The notes below the pieces were generated by a model. It was given only the letters and a program-made list of their open reading frames with translations. It ran no database searches and had not been told where the DNA came from. Shown here in pieces: positions 17,152 to 25,873 of a stretch of 64,000 bases of DNA. The DNA comes from Rhodobacteraceae bacterium Alg231-30. Lineage in GTDB: Bacteria; Pseudomonadota; Alphaproteobacteria; Rhodobacterales; Rhodobacteraceae. Each line of letters begins with the position of its first letter. The first letter of the stretch is position 1. Both the position numbers and the translations under genes were made by a program. The stretch is from positions 334,767 through 398,766 of the forward strand of contig FREU01000001.1 of NCBI GenBank assembly GCA_900143615.1, in the 5' to 3' direction.

Positions 17152-18743
17152 GTATTCTCGACGTCAAGAATCTGCGGGTGGCGTTTCGTCAGGACGGCAA
17201 GTTGATTGAAGCTGTCAAAGGCGTGTCGTTCAGCGTGGACCGCGGGGAAACCGTGGCGCTGGTCGGCGAATCCGGGTCGGGCAAGTCTGTGACCGCGCTC
17301 TCGACTGTGTCGTTGTTGCCGCAAAGCGCCGAGACCTCAGGGTCGGTGACCTATGAAGGCCAAGAGATGATTGGTGCGGATGAGGCGCGGTTGCGGCAGG
17401 TGCGCGGCAATGACATCAGTTTTATCTTCCAAGAACCGATGACCAGCCTCAATCCGCTACACACGCTGGAAAAGCAGCTGGCAGAGAGCCTTGCGTTGCA
17501 TCAGGGCGTGGTTGGCGCGCAGGCACGTGAGCGGATTATTCAGTTGATGGAAAAAGTCGGTATCCGCGATGCAGAATCTCGGTTGGGGGCCTACCCGCAT
17601 CAGCTGTCAGGCGGACAGCGTCAGCGGGTGATGATCGCGATGGCTTTGGCTAACAAACCCGACATCCTGATTGCGGATGAGCCGACCACAGCGTTGGACG
17701 TGACCATTCAAGCGCAGATTTTGGAGTTGCTGGCGGAGTTGAAAGCCAGCGAAGGCATGGGGCTTTTGTTTATCACCCACGACTTGGGCATCGTGAAACG
17801 CATTGCCGACAAAGTCTGCGTGATGAAAGATGGCGAGATTGTTGAGGCGGGGCCGGTGGATGAAATTTTTGCCAATCCGCAGCATGAATACACTCAGAAG
17901 CTTTTAAGTGCGCGCGCTGTCGGGGCACCGGATCCGGTTGCCGAGACTGCCGAAGTGATGGCGCAGACAGAGAACCTCAAGGTTTGGTTCCCAATCCAGC
18001 GTGGTTTTATGAAGCGTGTGGTTGGGCATGTCAAAGCGGTGAATGACGCGACCATTGACGTGCGGGCAGGCGAAACGCTGGGCATTGTTGGTGAAAGCGG
18101 GTCGGGTAAGACGACGCTGGCCTTGGCGATTATGCGGCTGATCAGCTCGGAAGGGGGGATCACCTTTGACGGGCAGGATGTGCGGCAATGGAACACACGT
18201 CAGCTGCGTGCGCTGCGTCAGCATATGCAGATCGTGTTCCAAGACCCGTTTGGCAGTCTTAGCCCACGCATGACCTGTGAGCAGATCATTGCAGAAGGGT
18301 TGGGTGTGCATGGCACGCCGGACGGGCGCGATGCGCGCAGTCTGGTGGCCGAAGTGATGGAAGAAGTCGGGCTGGATCCGGCGAGCATGCATCGCTATCC
18401 GCATGAGTTCTCCGGCGGTCAACGCCAACGGATTGCGATTGCGCGGGCGATGATCTTACGACCTAAGCTGGTGGTGCTGGATGAGCCGACGTCGGCACTG
18501 GACATGACGGTGCAGGTTCAGATTGTGGACCTGTTGCGCAATTTGCAGCGTAAATATGGGCTGGCGTATCTGTTTATCAGCCATGATTTACATGTGGTGC
18601 GGGCCATGAGCCATAAAATTATGGTCATGAAGGCGGGGGACGTGGTCGAGCAGGGGGAAGCGGAGAGCGTGTTTTCCAATCCGCAGACCGAGTACACCCG
18701 CGAATTGCTGGCCGCGATGCCGAGCTTGGAACACGCCAGTTAA
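17148..18743 (+). CDS. yejF: Oligopeptide ABC transporter, fused dual ATPase
   Basis: A 531-residue protein with two complete ABC ATPase domains in one chain, the YejF architecture. The first has Walker A GESGSGKSVT (about residue 40), signature LSGGQRQRV and Walker B ILIADEPTTALD. The second has GESGSGKTTLA (about residue 315), FSGGQRQRIAIARAM and LVVLDEPTSALD. Both sites look catalytically intact. It powers import through YejBE. It is the last gene of the operon and is followed by a strong shared terminator. Confidence 0.95.
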   Translation: MSILDVKNLRVAFRQDGKLIEAVKGVSFSVDRGETVALVGESGSGKSVTALSTVSLLPQSAETSGSVTYEGQEMIGADEARLRQVRGNDISFIFQEPMTSLNPLHTLEKQLAESLALHQGVVGAQARERIIQLMEKVGIRDAESRLGAYPHQLSGGQRQRVMIAMALANKPDILIADEPTTALDVTIQAQILELLAELKASEGMGLLFITHDLGIVKRIADKVCVMKDGEIVEAGPVDEIFANPQHEYTQKLLSARAVGAPDPVAETAEVMAQTENLKVWFPIQRGFMKRVVGHVKAVNDATIDVRAGETLGIVGESGSGKTTLALAIMRLISSEGGITFDGQDVRQWNTRQLRALRQHMQIVFQDPFGSLSPRMTCEQIIAEGLGVHGTPDGRDARSLVAEVMEEVGLDPASMHRYPHEFSGGQRQRIAIARAMILRPKLVVLDEPTSALDMTVQVQIVDLLRNLQRKYGLAYLFISHDLHVVRAMSHKIMVMKAGDVVEQGEAESVFSNPQTEYTRELLAAMPSLEHAS

Positions 18744-18764
18744 CTAGCGCAGAGCGTTAAGCAC

Positions 18765-18793
18765 AAAAAAGCGCGCCGTTTGGCGCGCTTTTT
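18765..18793. terminator. Bidirectional terminator between yejF and hemN
   Basis: Seven-bp GCGCGCC/GGCGCGC stem with GTTT loop, an A6 run before and a T5 run after, so it can stop transcription from both sides. Confidence 0.9.
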
Positions 18794-18813
18794 CGGTGTC
18801 GTGTTGTAGCCTG

Positions 18814-20169
18814 TTAAATTGCGGCGCTGTGCTGCGCCTTGGACATATCATAGGCGTCAAAGGAGCGTGCAATCAGGCGTGTCAGAGGGCGCACCGCTGG
18901 TGGTACAGACAGACCGTCACTTTCAAGTTCCAGAACATCGGGGAACTCGGCCATGACTTTGGAGAACATCTCGTTCAGTCTGGCGCGTGAAATACCGAAA
19001 GTGTCCACGATTTCAGTCGCATCAATACGGAAGTCACACATCAAGGCTTCGATCAGGCGGCCGCGCAGTTTGTCTTCGTCCGTGAAGGTGTGACCGCGAG
19101 ATGTCGAGAACTGACCGTCGCGAATGGCGCCTGTGTGGACAGATGTTGCTGGCGCGTTTTGTGCAAAGCCCTGAGGGAAACGCGAAATTGAGGACGCGCC
19201 CATGCCGACGAGCACATCAGAGGTGTCGTCAGTGTAGCCTTGGAAATTGCGACGCAGGGTGCCGTTGCGCTGAGCCACAGACAGACCGTCGGTTTTTGTG
19301 GCGAAGTGGTCGATGCCGATTTCTTCGTAGTTGTCCCACATGAACAGTTTGCGCGCAGTCTCAAACAGCGCCAACCGCTCTTGTGGTGTTGGTAGCGCGT
19401 CTTCAGGGATCATCTGCTGACGCTTGGCCATCCATGGCACATGGGCATAGCCATAGAGCGCGACACGGTCGGGGGAGAGTGACAGAAGCTTTTGTACGCT
19501 CTCAGTGATGCGTTCCTGATTTTGGTGCGGCAGGCCGAACAGAATGTCGGCGTTCAGGCTGTGTACGCCATTTGCACGAATCATATCCACCGCGTCGCGC
19601 GTGACATCGTAGCCTTGAATGCGGCCAATCGTTTGTTGGATTTCGTCGTCAAAATCCTGAACCCCGATCGATGCGCGGTTCATGCCTGCGGCAGAAAGAA
19701 CGGCCAGACGTGATTCGTCGATTTCGTTTGGATCGATCTCAACAGAGAACTCACCGCCCTCCGAAAGGGGGGCTACGTCAAAAATAGCACCTGCAAGGTC
19801 TTCCATCATGCCCGCTTCGAGCAATGTTGGCGTTCCCCCGCCCCAATGGAGGCGCGACAAGGTGACACCCTGAGGCAGGTTTTTCTTCAGTAGTGCCAGC
19901 TCGCTTTTTAAGGTCTCAAGGTAGGCTGCCACTGGGGCCGCACTTGAGGTTCCTTGCGTCCGACATGCGCAAAACCAGCACAAACGGCGGCAGAAAGGCA
20001 CGTGAACATACAAAGAGATGGTGGATCCCGCGTCAATCGCGCGAATCCAGTCTCCAAAAATTGCGGGCGTCACGTCGTTGTTGAAGTGAGGTGCCGTCGG
20101 GTAGCTTGTGTAGCGAGGGACTTTCGCGTCGAACAGTCCCAGCTTTGCCAATTGTTTTTCCGTTTCCAT
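18814..20169 (-). CDS. hemN: Oxygen-independent coproporphyrinogen III oxidase
   Basis: A 451-residue radical SAM enzyme that decarboxylates coproporphyrinogen III to protoporphyrinogen IX without oxygen, a heme and bacteriochlorophyll step. The SAM cluster ligands are C60-x3-C64-x2-C67 with a further C69 (CRRLCWFCAC), and LHWGGGTPT is the conserved SAM-binding strand. The N-terminal PRYTSYPTAPHF is typical of true HemN rather than HemW. A perfect FNR box lies 37 bases upstream of the start on the shared fnrL side. A -10-like TATACG only seven bases before the ATG suggests an anaerobically induced, nearly leaderless mRNA. It complements the aerobic enzyme HemF encoded at 36 kb. Confidence 0.95.
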   Translation of the reverse strand: METEKQLAKLGLFDAKVPRYTSYPTAPHFNNDVTPAIFGDWIRAIDAGSTISLYVHVPFCRRLCWFCACRTQGTSSAAPVAAYLETLKSELALLKKNLPQGVTLSRLHWGGGTPTLLEAGMMEDLAGAIFDVAPLSEGGEFSVEIDPNEIDESRLAVLSAAGMNRASIGVQDFDDEIQQTIGRIQGYDVTRDAVDMIRANGVHSLNADILFGLPHQNQERITESVQKLLSLSPDRVALYGYAHVPWMAKRQQMIPEDALPTPQERLALFETARKLFMWDNYEEIGIDHFATKTDGLSVAQRNGTLRRNFQGYTDDTSDVLVGMGASSISRFPQGFAQNAPATSVHTGAIRDGQFSTSRGHTFTDEDKLRGRLIEALMCDFRIDATEIVDTFGISRARLNEMFSKVMAEFPDVLELESDGLSVPPAVRPLTRLIARSFDAYDMSKAQHSAAI

Positions 20170-20176
20170 GAGCCTA

Positions 20177-20182
20177 CGTATA
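20177..20182 (-). promoter_or_regulatory. Putative hemN -10 hexamer
   Basis: TATACG on the minus strand, separated by 23 bases from the FNR box, close to the class II activator spacing. It lies seven bases before the hemN ATG. Confidence 0.5.
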
Positions 20183-20205
20183 TGAGAGCGTTACAGAACC
20201 AATCC

Positions 20206-20219
20206 TTGATACAGATCAA
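20206..20219. promoter_or_regulatory. FNR/FnrL box between hemN and fnrL
   Basis: Perfect consensus TTGAT-ACAG-ATCAA. It is positioned to activate hemN (class II geometry). It also lies only nine bases before the fnrL ATG, where binding would block fnrL expression, so one site may activate hemN and limit fnrL. Confidence 0.88.
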
Positions 20220-20227
20220 CCGTGAAC

Positions 20228-20980
20228 ATGAATGTTGTAACTGAAACTCCACAATTCAACTCCCAAGACTGCGGGAATTGTCCGATTAGACATCGGGCGG
20301 TTTGTTCGCGCTGTGAAACCAATGAGTTGGAGCGGTTGGAGGAAATAAAATATTACCGCAGTTTCGAAGCCGGGCAGACCGTCATTTGGTCTGGTGACCG
20401 GATGGAATTTGTCGGCTCGGTTGTGTCTGGTATCGCTTCACTTACGCAGACTATGGAAGACGGCCGGACCCAGATGGTCGGGCTGCTTTTGCCAAGCGAT
20501 TTTGTCGGGAGACCGGGGCGCGAGTTAGCGGCCTATGATGTGGTGGCGACAACGGATCTTGTGATGTGTTGTTTTCGGCGCAAGCCCTTTGAATCATTGA
20601 TGGAACAGACACCACACCTTGCGCAACGTTTGCTCGAAATGACGTTGGATGAACTTGATGCCGCGCGGGAATGGATGCTGGTGCTCGGTCGCAAAACTGC
20701 CCGCGAAAAGATCGCCAGCCTTTTGTCGATCATTGCGCGCCGCGATGCGTCATTAAAGTTGCATGCCGACCGTCAGATCATGGTCTTTGATCTGCCGCTG
20801 ACACGCGAAGCAATGGCGGACTACCTAGGGTTGACGCTTGAGACCGTGAGCCGACAAATGTCGGCGCTTAAACGCGACGGCGTTATTCAGCTTAAAGGTA
20901 AGCGTCATGTGACTGTGCCCGATTTCGCGCGGTTGATGAATGAGGCGGGTGATGATTCGGACGGCGGCATGGCCGTTTGA
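20228..20980 (+). CDS. fnrL: Oxygen-sensing transcription regulator FnrL
   Basis: A 250-residue Crp/Fnr regulator. An N-terminal cysteine cluster (DCGNC, AVCSRC within the first 30 residues), together with a central Cys (VMCCF), can hold the oxygen-labile 4Fe-4S cluster. The effector domain is followed by a helix-turn-helix (TREAMADYLGLTLETVSRQMSALKRDG) with the E-x-x-S-R recognition signature that reads TTGAT. In Rhodobacter FnrL activates cbb3 oxidase, hemN and other low-oxygen genes, matching the boxes found in this window. An in-frame GTG at 20222 is an alternative start two codons earlier. Either way the FNR box is immediately upstream. A terminator follows. Confidence 0.95.
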   Translation: MNVVTETPQFNSQDCGNCPIRHRAVCSRCETNELERLEEIKYYRSFEAGQTVIWSGDRMEFVGSVVSGIASLTQTMEDGRTQMVGLLLPSDFVGRPGRELAAYDVVATTDLVMCCFRRKPFESLMEQTPHLAQRLLEMTLDELDAAREWMLVLGRKTAREKIASLLSIIARRDASLKLHADRQIMVFDLPLTREAMADYLGLTLETVSRQMSALKRDGVIQLKGKRHVTVPDFARLMNEAGDDSDGGMAV

Positions 20981-21006
20981 TGCGGTTTTCCAATCCGAAA
21001 CGATAA

Positions 21007-21034
21007 AGGCGGGGCTGGCCCCGCCTATTTTTTT
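21007..21034 (+). terminator. Intrinsic terminator after fnrL
   Basis: Eight-bp AGGCGGGG/CCCCGCCT stem with a CTGG loop, then A and seven T residues. Confidence 0.92.
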
Positions 21035-21052
21035 GCAGAACGTTAAAGTTAT

Positions 21053-21892
21053 CTAGTGAGCTAGAAAGACTGGAATATCCGCTTGCTCTAGCATATTGCG
21101 GGTAGCGCCGCCCAGAATGGCTTCGCGGAACCGAGAGTGCCCATAAGCGCCCATGACAATCATACTTGCGCCAGTTTCACGAGCGTGACGCAAAAGAATG
21201 TCGGAAACGCGTGGCATATTTCGGGTCAAGACATCAACTTCGACTCGAGCGCCGTGGCGGGACAAAAATTGCGAAATCAACCCGCCAGGATCGGACCGAT
21301 TCGGGCCATGTGTCGGGGGATCGATGACCACGACATGCACCATGTCTGCAGATCGTAGAAATGGGAGGGCGGCGCGCGCCGCGACCAAAGCTTCGGAACT
21401 TTCGTTCCAACCAATACAAATTGTTTTTGGCTCAACAAGCGGCGGTTTGTCGTCGGGCACCATAAGTACGGAGGCCTGTCCCTCAAACAGCGCGGATTCA
21501 AGCGTTGGCTCCAACTCGGCACCGCGTGTGTCGCCATAGGGCTTTGGTAATATGACGAGATCTGCGAATCTTGCGCGGGTTGCGATGTGACGTCCCAAAT
21601 CCGCGATTTGAGCGACTCCTGAATCGACCGCCCAACGTACGTTTGTGTTCTTGAGCGTCTTTTTCGCACGATCCTCAATCTCAGATGCTTCGTCTCGCGC
21701 CCGCTGGAGCGTCTCTTGCAGCATTAAGGCGTCCGCACCTGCGTAAAAATAGCCACTTTGACTACGATCTACACCAAGCGCCAATACGTCGAGGTGTGCG
21801 TCATAAGAACTCGCTAATGCGACCCCTTGAGCAAGCGTTGCATCGGCGAAGTCTGGGTCAGTTAGCACACATAGCAAAGATTTGTAGGTCAT
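21053..21892 (-). CDS. Tandem universal stress protein
   Basis: A 279-residue protein made of two UspA-like domains. The second ends in the ATP-binding type motif GAYGHSRFREAILGGATRNML (about residues 247-267), with G-x2-G-x9-G spacing and following Arg. The first domain (residues about 1-145) lacks a clear copy of it. The function is probably energy or respiration stress adaptation. A universal stress gene beside fnrL and ccoN is a recurring arrangement in Rhodobacteraceae. It is divergent from ccoN, and the FNR box at 22005-22018 in the shared 218-base spacer may influence both genes. Confidence 0.9.
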   Translation of the reverse strand: MTYKSLLCVLTDPDFADATLAQGVALASSYDAHLDVLALGVDRSQSGYFYAGADALMLQETLQRARDEASEIEDRAKKTLKNTNVRWAVDSGVAQIADLGRHIATRARFADLVILPKPYGDTRGAELEPTLESALFEGQASVLMVPDDKPPLVEPKTICIGWNESSEALVAARAALPFLRSADMVHVVVIDPPTHGPNRSDPGGLISQFLSRHGARVEVDVLTRNMPRVSDILLRHARETGASMIVMGAYGHSRFREAILGGATRNMLEQADIPVFLAH

Positions 21893-21979
21893 GCTCCGGT
21901 CTCGTGTTAGAAAACATACATTGAAAACTCAACATTAGCCCGCAGCTATGAGCAACGCATCATTTTACGAAACTTATCT

Positions 21980-22001
21980 AAGGACGCGATTGAGCGTCCT
22001 T
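21980..22001. repeat. Perfect 8-bp inverted repeat next to the ccoN FNR box
   Basis: AAGGACGC-N6-GCGTCCTT. Its centre is 21 bp from the centre of the FNR box, two helical turns, and it has no T-tract. It looks more like a protein-binding dyad than a terminator; the regulator is unknown. Confidence 0.6.
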
Positions 22002-22004
22002 GCT

Positions 22005-22018
22005 TTGATGCAGATCAA
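22005..22018. promoter_or_regulatory. FNR/FnrL box upstream of ccoN
   Basis: Perfect TTGAT-GCAG-ATCAA. With the box centre taken as -41.5, initiation would be near 22053, and a -10-like CAATAA lies at 22041-22046 as expected. The resulting leader before ccoN is about 58 nt. Confidence 0.88.
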
Positions 22019-22110
22019 GGTGGCGAGGCCTTGCCAGTCGCAATAAAGAATAAGTCTAAAAACCGCCTAGGCGCGCGGGAGTCGCGCCGGGCAAGACGAA
22101 GGGACGCAAA

Positions 22111-23715
22111 ATGGTTAATTACTTCAAGCTGATCGCGCTCGGCGTAGTCACGCTGTTTGCGATGATGGCCGCGAACTATGCGCGCGATCTCGCTTACATG
22201 ATTCATGCTTTCATCATAATGGGTGTTTCTTTCGGTCTGTTTGTCTGGTCGCTCAGATCATTCGGGACCAAAGTTACGGCACATGATCAGACTGAATATA
22301 TGGACGATGTGATCCGCGCAGGTGTGATCGCAACCTCTTTTTGGGGAGTTGTAGGGTTTTTGGTAGGCGTGGTTATCGCATTCCAACTTGCATTCCCCGT
22401 GTTGAATTTCGAATGGGCCCAAGGCTACGCCAATTTTGGTCGTCTGCGCCCATTGCATACATCTGCGGTGATCTTTGCCTTTGGCGGCAACGCACTTATC
22501 GCAACCTCCTTCTATATCGTTCAACGCACCAGTGCTGCGCGCCTTTGGGGCGGTAATCTGGCGTGGTTCGTGTTTTGGGGATATCAGTTGTTCATCGTTT
22601 TGGCAGCGACCGGATACCTTTTGGGCGGCACGCAGTCCAAAGAATATGCGGAACCAGAATGGTACGTTGATTTGTGGCTGACAATTGTTTGGGTGGCCTA
22701 TTTGGCAGTGTTCCTAGGCACAATCATCAAACGCAAAGAGCCGCACATTTATGTAGCAAACTGGTTCTTCCTGTCGTTCATCGTGACTGTGGCGATGCTA
22801 CATGTGGTCAACAACCTGACCATTCCGGTGTCTATCTGGGGGTCTAAGTCGGTGATCGTCTGGGCCGGTGTTCAGGATGGCATGGTTCAATGGTGGTACG
22901 GCCATAACGCGGTTGGCTTCTTCCTGACCGCTGGGTTCTTGGGGATGATGTACTATTTCATCCCAAAACAAGCCGAACGTCCGGTGTTCTCATATAAGCT
23001 GTCGATCATCCACTTCTGGGCGCTGATCTTTCTGTATATCTGGGCGGGTCCACACCATCTGCATTATACCGCGTTGCCTGACTGGGCGTCGACGCTGGGC
23101 ATGGTGTTCTCGATTATCCTCTGGATGCCTTCATGGGGCGGCATGATCAACGGTCTGATGACCCTATCTGGCGCGTGGGACAAGCTGCGCACCGATCCGG
23201 TCATTCGGATGATGGTGATCTCATTGGGCTTTTACGGCATGTCGACCTTTGAGGGACCGATGATGTCGATCCGTGCGGTCAACTCTCTTAGCCACTATAC
23301 TGACTGGACCATTGGCCACGTGCACTCTGGTGCATTGGGCTGGAACGGCATGATCACCTTTGGTGCCTTGTACTTCTTGGTTCCGGTTCTGTGGAAGCGC
23401 GAGCGTCTTTATAGCCTGTCCTTGGTGAGCTGGCACTTCTGGCTCGCGACTATCGGCATCATTCTGTACGCCGCGTCGATGTGGGTAACTGGCATCATGG
23501 AAGGCCTGATGTGGCGTGAAGTGGATGCGAACGGCTTCTTGGTGAACTCTTTCGCCGATACCGTTGCTGCGAAGTTCCCGATGTATGTGGTGCGCGGATT
23601 GGGCGGGGTTATGTTCCTGCTTGGTGCAATCATCATGTGTTACAACCTGTGGATGACCGTCCGTAAGGCCCCGGCTAAAGAAGCCAGCCTCACGGTTGCG
23701 GTTCCAGCTGAATAA
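22111..23715 (+). CDS. ccoN: cbb3-type cytochrome c oxidase subunit I
   Basis: A 534-residue integral membrane catalytic subunit of the high-affinity cbb3 oxidase, which reduces oxygen to water at low oxygen tension and pumps protons. About 12 membrane helices are visible. Heme b and heme b3/CuB ligands can be placed at [24 protein letters not shown] and [12 protein letters not shown]. It starts the ccoNOQP operon, with ccoO 14 bases downstream. The 395-base region upstream of the coding sequence is shared with uspA and holds a perfect FnrL box. No missing key residue was seen. Confidence 0.97.
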   Translation: MVNYFKLIALGVVTLFAMMAANYARDLAYMIHAFIIMGVSFGLFVWSLRSFGTKVTAHDQTEYMDDVIRAGVIATSFWGVVGFLVGVVIAFQLAFPVLNFEWAQGYANFGRLRPLHTSAVIFAFGGNALIATSFYIVQRTSAARLWGGNLAWFVFWGYQLFIVLAATGYLLGGTQSKEYAEPEWYVDLWLTIVWVAYLAVFLGTIIKRKEPHIYVANWFFLSFIVTVAMLHVVNNLTIPVSIWGSKSVIVWAGVQDGMVQWWYGHNAVGFFLTAGFLGMMYYFIPKQAERPVFSYKLSIIHFWALIFLYIWAGPHHLHYTALPDWASTLGMVFSIILWMPSWGGMINGLMTLSGAWDKLRTDPVIRMMVISLGFYGMSTFEGPMMSIRAVNSLSHYTDWTIGHVHSGALGWNGMITFGALYFLVPVLWKRERLYSLSLVSWHFWLATIGIILYAASMWVTGIMEGLMWREVDANGFLVNSFADTVAAKFPMYVVRGLGGVMFLLGAIIMCYNLWMTVRKAPAKEASLTVAVPAE

Positions 23716-23729
23716 GGAGGGGCAGAGCA

Positions 23730-24458
23730 ATGGCACTTCTCGACAAACATAAAATAATCGAGACCAACGCGACCCTCCTGCTGGTTCTCAGCTTTTTGGT
23801 CGTCACCGTCGGGGGCATCGTGCAAATCGCACCGCTGTTCTGGTTGGAAAACACAATCGAGGACGTGGAGGGCATGCGCCCTTACACGCCGCTCGAATTG
23901 GCCGGGCGCGACATTTACATCCGTGAAGGATGTTATGTCTGCCACAGTCAGATGATCCGTCCAATGCGCGACGAAGTAGAGCGTTACGGGCACTATTCAC
24001 TGGCGGCAGAGTCTAAGTATGATCACCCGTTCCAGTGGGGTTCTAAACGTACTGGGCCGGATCTGGCCCGTGTTGGTGGTCGGTATTCAGACGAATGGCA
24101 TCTGGATCACATGCGTGACCCGCAGTCTGTTGTGCCTGAGTCAGTGATGCCAAAATACGGCTTCCTTGAGCGTAAAAAGCTCGATGGCAAGTACGTTGGC
24201 GATCTGCTGAAGGCGAATGCAGTCGTTGGTGTTCCATACACTGAAGAGATGATTGCAAACGCACAGGCTGACTTTAGAGCGCAAGCCAACCCTGACAGCG
24301 ACTATGATGGTCTGCTTGAGCGGTACGGTGACAACGTCAACATACGCAGCTTTGACGGTCACTCTGGTGTCTCTGAGATGGACGCGATCATCGCTTATCT
24401 TCAAATGCTGGGCACGTTGGTTGATTTCTCAACCTTCACGCCGGACGCATCGCGCTAG
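23730..24458 (+). CDS. ccoO: cbb3-type cytochrome c oxidase subunit II (monoheme)
   Basis: A 242-residue c-type cytochrome with an N-terminal membrane anchor (about residues 12-35) and one heme motif CYVCHSQ (about residues 69-75). It passes electrons from CcoP or soluble cytochromes to the CcoN active site. Near the C-terminus, [15 protein letters not shown] is typical of the family. AGGAGGGGC-type sequence precedes the start. Order and spacing match canonical ccoNOQP. Confidence 0.96.
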   Translation: MALLDKHKIIETNATLLLVLSFLVVTVGGIVQIAPLFWLENTIEDVEGMRPYTPLELAGRDIYIREGCYVCHSQMIRPMRDEVERYGHYSLAAESKYDHPFQWGSKRTGPDLARVGGRYSDEWHLDHMRDPQSVVPESVMPKYGFLERKKLDGKYVGDLLKANAVVGVPYTEEMIANAQADFRAQANPDSDYDGLLERYGDNVNIRSFDGHSGVSEMDAIIAYLQMLGTLVDFSTFTPDASR

Positions 24459-24469
24459 AGGAGGGATAC

Positions 24470-24655
24470 ATGGAAACTTATTCTTTCCTGCGAGAGTTCG
24501 CTGATAGCTGGATGCTGTTGTTCTTGTTCTTGTTCTTTTTGGGCATCGTGTTTTGGGTGTTCCGCCCGGGCGCGACCAAAGAATACAAAGACACGGCCAG
24601 TATCCCGTTCCGGCATGATGATAAACCCGCCACGGACGAGGAGGCGAGGACATGA
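24470..24655 (+). CDS. ccoQ: cbb3-type cytochrome c oxidase subunit CcoQ
   Basis: A 61-residue single-span protein (helix about residues 14-33, SWMLLFLFLFFLGIVFWVFRP) with a charged cytoplasmic tail. CcoQ stabilises the assembled cbb3 complex. It is preceded by GAGGAGGG and overlaps the ccoP start by four bases. Confidence 0.93.
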   Translation: METYSFLREFADSWMLLFLFLFFLGIVFWVFRPGATKEYKDTASIPFRHDDKPATDEEART

Positions 24656-25512
24656 GTAAAAAAACTGACGAAAACAAGGACATCCCAACAACTGGTCACA
24701 GCTGGGACGGTATTGAAGAATACGATAATCCTATGCCGCGTTGGTGGGTCTGGGTCTTCTACGCGACTATTGTTTGGGGGATCGGCTATTCTATTGCCTA
24801 CCCCGCATGGCCCGGTATCAAGAGTGCAACAGCAGGTGTGCTTGGGTTCTCAACCCGTGCCAATGTGGCGGCAGATATTCAGGCGCAAGAAGACAAACTT
24901 GGTCCGATAAATGCGAAACTGGAAGCTGCAGATCTGACAGCTATTGTCGATGACGCCGAGCTCAACGGCTTTGCTGTGTCGTCAGGCGCGGCTGTCTTCA
25001 AAACATGGTGTGCTCAGTGTCACGGTTCGGGCGCGGCGGGTGCCGTTGGCTATCCCAACTTGCTGGACAATGACTGGCTGTGGGGTGGGGATATTGAAAA
25101 TATTTATCTCACAGTTAAGCACGGTATCCGCAACGAAGAAGACGACGATGCGCGCTACTCTCAGATGACGGCCTTTGGAGACATTCTGGAAGCCGAGCAG
25201 ATTGATGAGGTGGTTAACTTTGTCATGTCGCTGTCTGGTGATCCAGTGGATGCATCCAAGGTTGAGGCAGGCGCAGTTGTCTATGAAGAAAACTGTGCAG
25301 CTTGTCACATGGAAGACGGTACAGGGGATCAATTCCAAGGGGCTCCAAACCTTGCGGATGCGATCTGGCTGTTTGGCGGGGACTATGATTCTATTGCCCA
25401 GACTGTCAAATATAGCCGCTTTGGTGTGATGCCTGCATGGCAGCCACGTTTGAGTGAAGCTCAAATCCGGGCTGTATCGCTTTATGTGCATCAGCTTGGT
25501 GGGGGCGAATAA
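24652..25512 (+). CDS. ccoP: cbb3-type cytochrome c oxidase subunit III (diheme)
   Basis: A 286-residue diheme cytochrome. The N-terminal MSKKTDENKDIPTTGHSWDGIEEYDNP is followed by a membrane helix (about residues 30-50). Two c-type heme domains come next, with CAQCHGSG (about residues 119-126) and CAACHMED (about residues 212-219). It accepts electrons from periplasmic or membrane cytochromes c, such as the c(y) encoded at 7.6 kb. It overlaps ccoQ and ends the first cco transcription unit, with a terminator 38 bases later. Confidence 0.97.
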   Translation: MSKKTDENKDIPTTGHSWDGIEEYDNPMPRWWVWVFYATIVWGIGYSIAYPAWPGIKSATAGVLGFSTRANVAADIQAQEDKLGPINAKLEAADLTAIVDDAELNGFAVSSGAAVFKTWCAQCHGSGAAGAVGYPNLLDNDWLWGGDIENIYLTVKHGIRNEEDDDARYSQMTAFGDILEAEQIDEVVNFVMSLSGDPVDASKVEAGAVVYEENCAACHMEDGTGDQFQGAPNLADAIWLFGGDYDSIAQTVKYSRFGVMPAWQPRLSEAQIRAVSLYVHQLGGGE

Positions 25513-25549
25513 CCCAAATATCGCCAAAAAGTGAATGCTGCAAACGTTT

Positions 25550-25573
25550 CGGCCGCCCAATGGGCGGCCGTTT
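25550..25573 (+). terminator. Intrinsic terminator of ccoNOQP
   Basis: Nine-bp stem CGGCCGCCC/GGGCGGCCG with a 3-base loop, followed by TTT. Confidence 0.82.
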
Positions 25574-25585
25574 CCTATTGCGGAT

Positions 25586-25627
25586 TTGACAGAGATCAAA
25601 TCACAGGCTCGTGAACCAGCGTAAGAT
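25586..25627 (+). promoter_or_regulatory. Class II-type FNR promoter between ccoP and the AraC gene
   Basis: An FNR box TTGAC-AGAG-ATCAA (25586-25599, one deviation from consensus) is followed after 22 bases by a -10 hexamer TAAGAT (25622-25627). This is the exact class II geometry. The predicted start is about 25634, well before the next gene at 25874. Confidence 0.72.
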
Positions 25628-25633
25628 AGTGGC

Positions 25634-25752
25634 AGCAGCCTGAAGCGATAATTTAGCGAGGGCCACTATACCCCTGTTGCTGGTGCAGATGGGGTTCTGG
25701 TATCGGTCTTTCCGTCCTGTTCGCGCGTTTCCTGGAAAGGCCGATACCTTTT
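25634..25752 (+). ncRNA. Candidate FnrL-driven small RNA, about 119 nt
   Basis: This interval begins at the predicted initiation site of the FNR promoter and ends at a strong intrinsic terminator, and it is separated from ccoP by that gene's own terminator. It contains a possible internal hairpin (CCCC/GGGG around 25671-25694) before the terminator stem. A 26-codon ATG frame (25689-25769) exists but has no clear ribosome site and runs through the terminator, so a non-coding product seems more likely. By position it could be an anaerobically induced regulator analogous in logic to enterobacterial FnrS, but no sequence relation is claimed. Alternatively it is an attenuated leader of the AraC gene. 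Confidence 0.5.
25699..25752 (+). terminator. Terminator of the candidate small RNA
   Basis: Fifteen-bp stem GGTATCGGTCTTTCC/GGAAAGGCCGATACC (one wobble) with a 20-base loop and a TTTT tract. Confidence 0.8.
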
Positions 25753-25873
25753 ATCCGCAACCTCGATAATTAAATTCTCTTGCAGATTGCGCCAATCTGG
25801 TTGCCGATTGTGCTCTTTTCAAAACTCTTGTGATATTGACGGTGGCATAGTCTCCGGTTTGGGCGAGGTGAGT

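Noticed and set aside
21921-21932. TTGA-AAAC-TCAA near the universal stress protein start as an FNR box
   Set aside because: The half-sites are two bases too close (N4 instead of N6 between TTGA and TCAA).
25689-25769. 26-codon frame MGFWYRSFRPVRAF... inside the candidate small RNA
   Set aside because: No clear ribosome site, and it would have to be read through the intrinsic terminator; kept only as an alternative within the small RNA entry.
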